Below are positions 63,763 to 64,000 of a DNA stretch of 64,000 nt, one piece after another. Within the stretch, counting starts at the first letter, position 1. Every line of letters starts with the position of its first letter. Location: assembly GCF_031755915.1 (NCBI RefSeq), contig NC_083388.1, forward strand, positions 13,528,501 through 13,592,500. Direction: 5' to 3'. This DNA is from Ziziphus jujuba (taxonomy: Eukaryota > Streptophyta > Magnoliopsida > Rosales > Rhamnaceae). The notes under the pieces are model-generated. The model worked only from the letters and a program-made list of their open reading frames with translations, was not told where the DNA came from and searched no databases. The translations under genes and the position numbers were made by a program.

Positions 63763-64000
63763 TGATCCGAATCCGCCCATGCCCGCACAACCAACAACCC
63801 ATTGAGGTGCTAACACAATACGGATTAAGACTGGGCTGATCACTAGGGCTTAAGCTAAGAGGTTTAAGGATAAACTAGCTGTCTTTATCCAGGGAGTATT
63901 TCACTCTCAAGAGCACTTGTCCATACCCAAAGATCCAAGACCTGTTTTGAGCATAAAAGTGGTGGAAGCCGATATGAACCCAGGTAGTGGTTTTGGTGCA
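63763..64000 (+). repeat. LTR-A, start of a 3' LTR running off the window
   Basis: Starts TGATCCGAATCCGCCC (TGATGAG decayed) after polypurine tract CAAGAGGAAGGGAA. The pol tail is recognisable with stops (AQPTTH*GANTIRIKTGLIT, SIPKDPRPVLSIKVVEAD). Confidence 0.85.

Overview
The window is a block of plant nuclear repetitive DNA. It is AT-rich and consists almost entirely of decayed, mutually nested LTR retrotransposons, mostly Ty3/gypsy. I recognise no host protein gene, rRNA, tRNA gene or CRISPR array. The plant assignment rests on the primer-binding sites, which match the 3' end of plant initiator tRNA-Met (TGGTATCAGAGCC follows the LTRs), and on the gag/pol families. From remembered family signatures, the RT ([22 protein letters not shown]) and the integrase resemble the CRM-type chromovirus lineage; no search was run.

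Two related families dominate. Family A LTRs (about 1.05-1.14 kb) start TGATGAGAATC and end TTCGTATCA; a U3 variant, A', starts TGATGTGATTC. Family B LTRs (about 0.9 kb) start TGATGAGGACATGA and end CGTATCA or GTGTCA. In both, the polypurine tract lies inside the pol reading frame and pol continues into the 3' LTR. A Tekay/Del-like element (T) and long solo LTRs of another type (C, with related D segments) are also present.

Layout: 1-926, end of a B element (+) inside an A LTR. 927-8442, elements A1 and A2 (+) in tandem, sharing a truncated LTR. 8424-11192, inverted pair of B LTRs interrupted by a solo A' LTR. 11193-13232, A3 (-). 13233-16107, A pol plus 3' LTR (+). 16108-16647, unexplained island. 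16648-27436, A5 (+), whose 5' LTR is split by A4 (17022-23053), which itself holds a solo A' LTR; a solo C LTR sits in the A5 leader. 27437-30671, inverted D LTR-like segments. 30672-37768, A6 (-) with a C LTR in gag. 37769-52992, element T (-), split by A7 (+, 38976-47868), which itself carries a nested minus-strand A element and a solo A' LTR. 52993-55697, A8 (+). 55698-57751, B1 (-). 57752-64000, A pol (+) interrupted by B2 (-) and a solo B LTR, including a duplicated segment.

Nothing looks autonomous: each gag or pol copy has stops, frameshifts or deletions. The longest open frame is a 453-residue integrase of B2. The most interesting signal is a set of internally deleted and re-ordered pol regions shared by separate insertions, which points to spread of non-autonomous derivatives. 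Insertion order can be read from eight 5-bp target-site duplications. Lineage names and junction positions given without a TSD are approximate.
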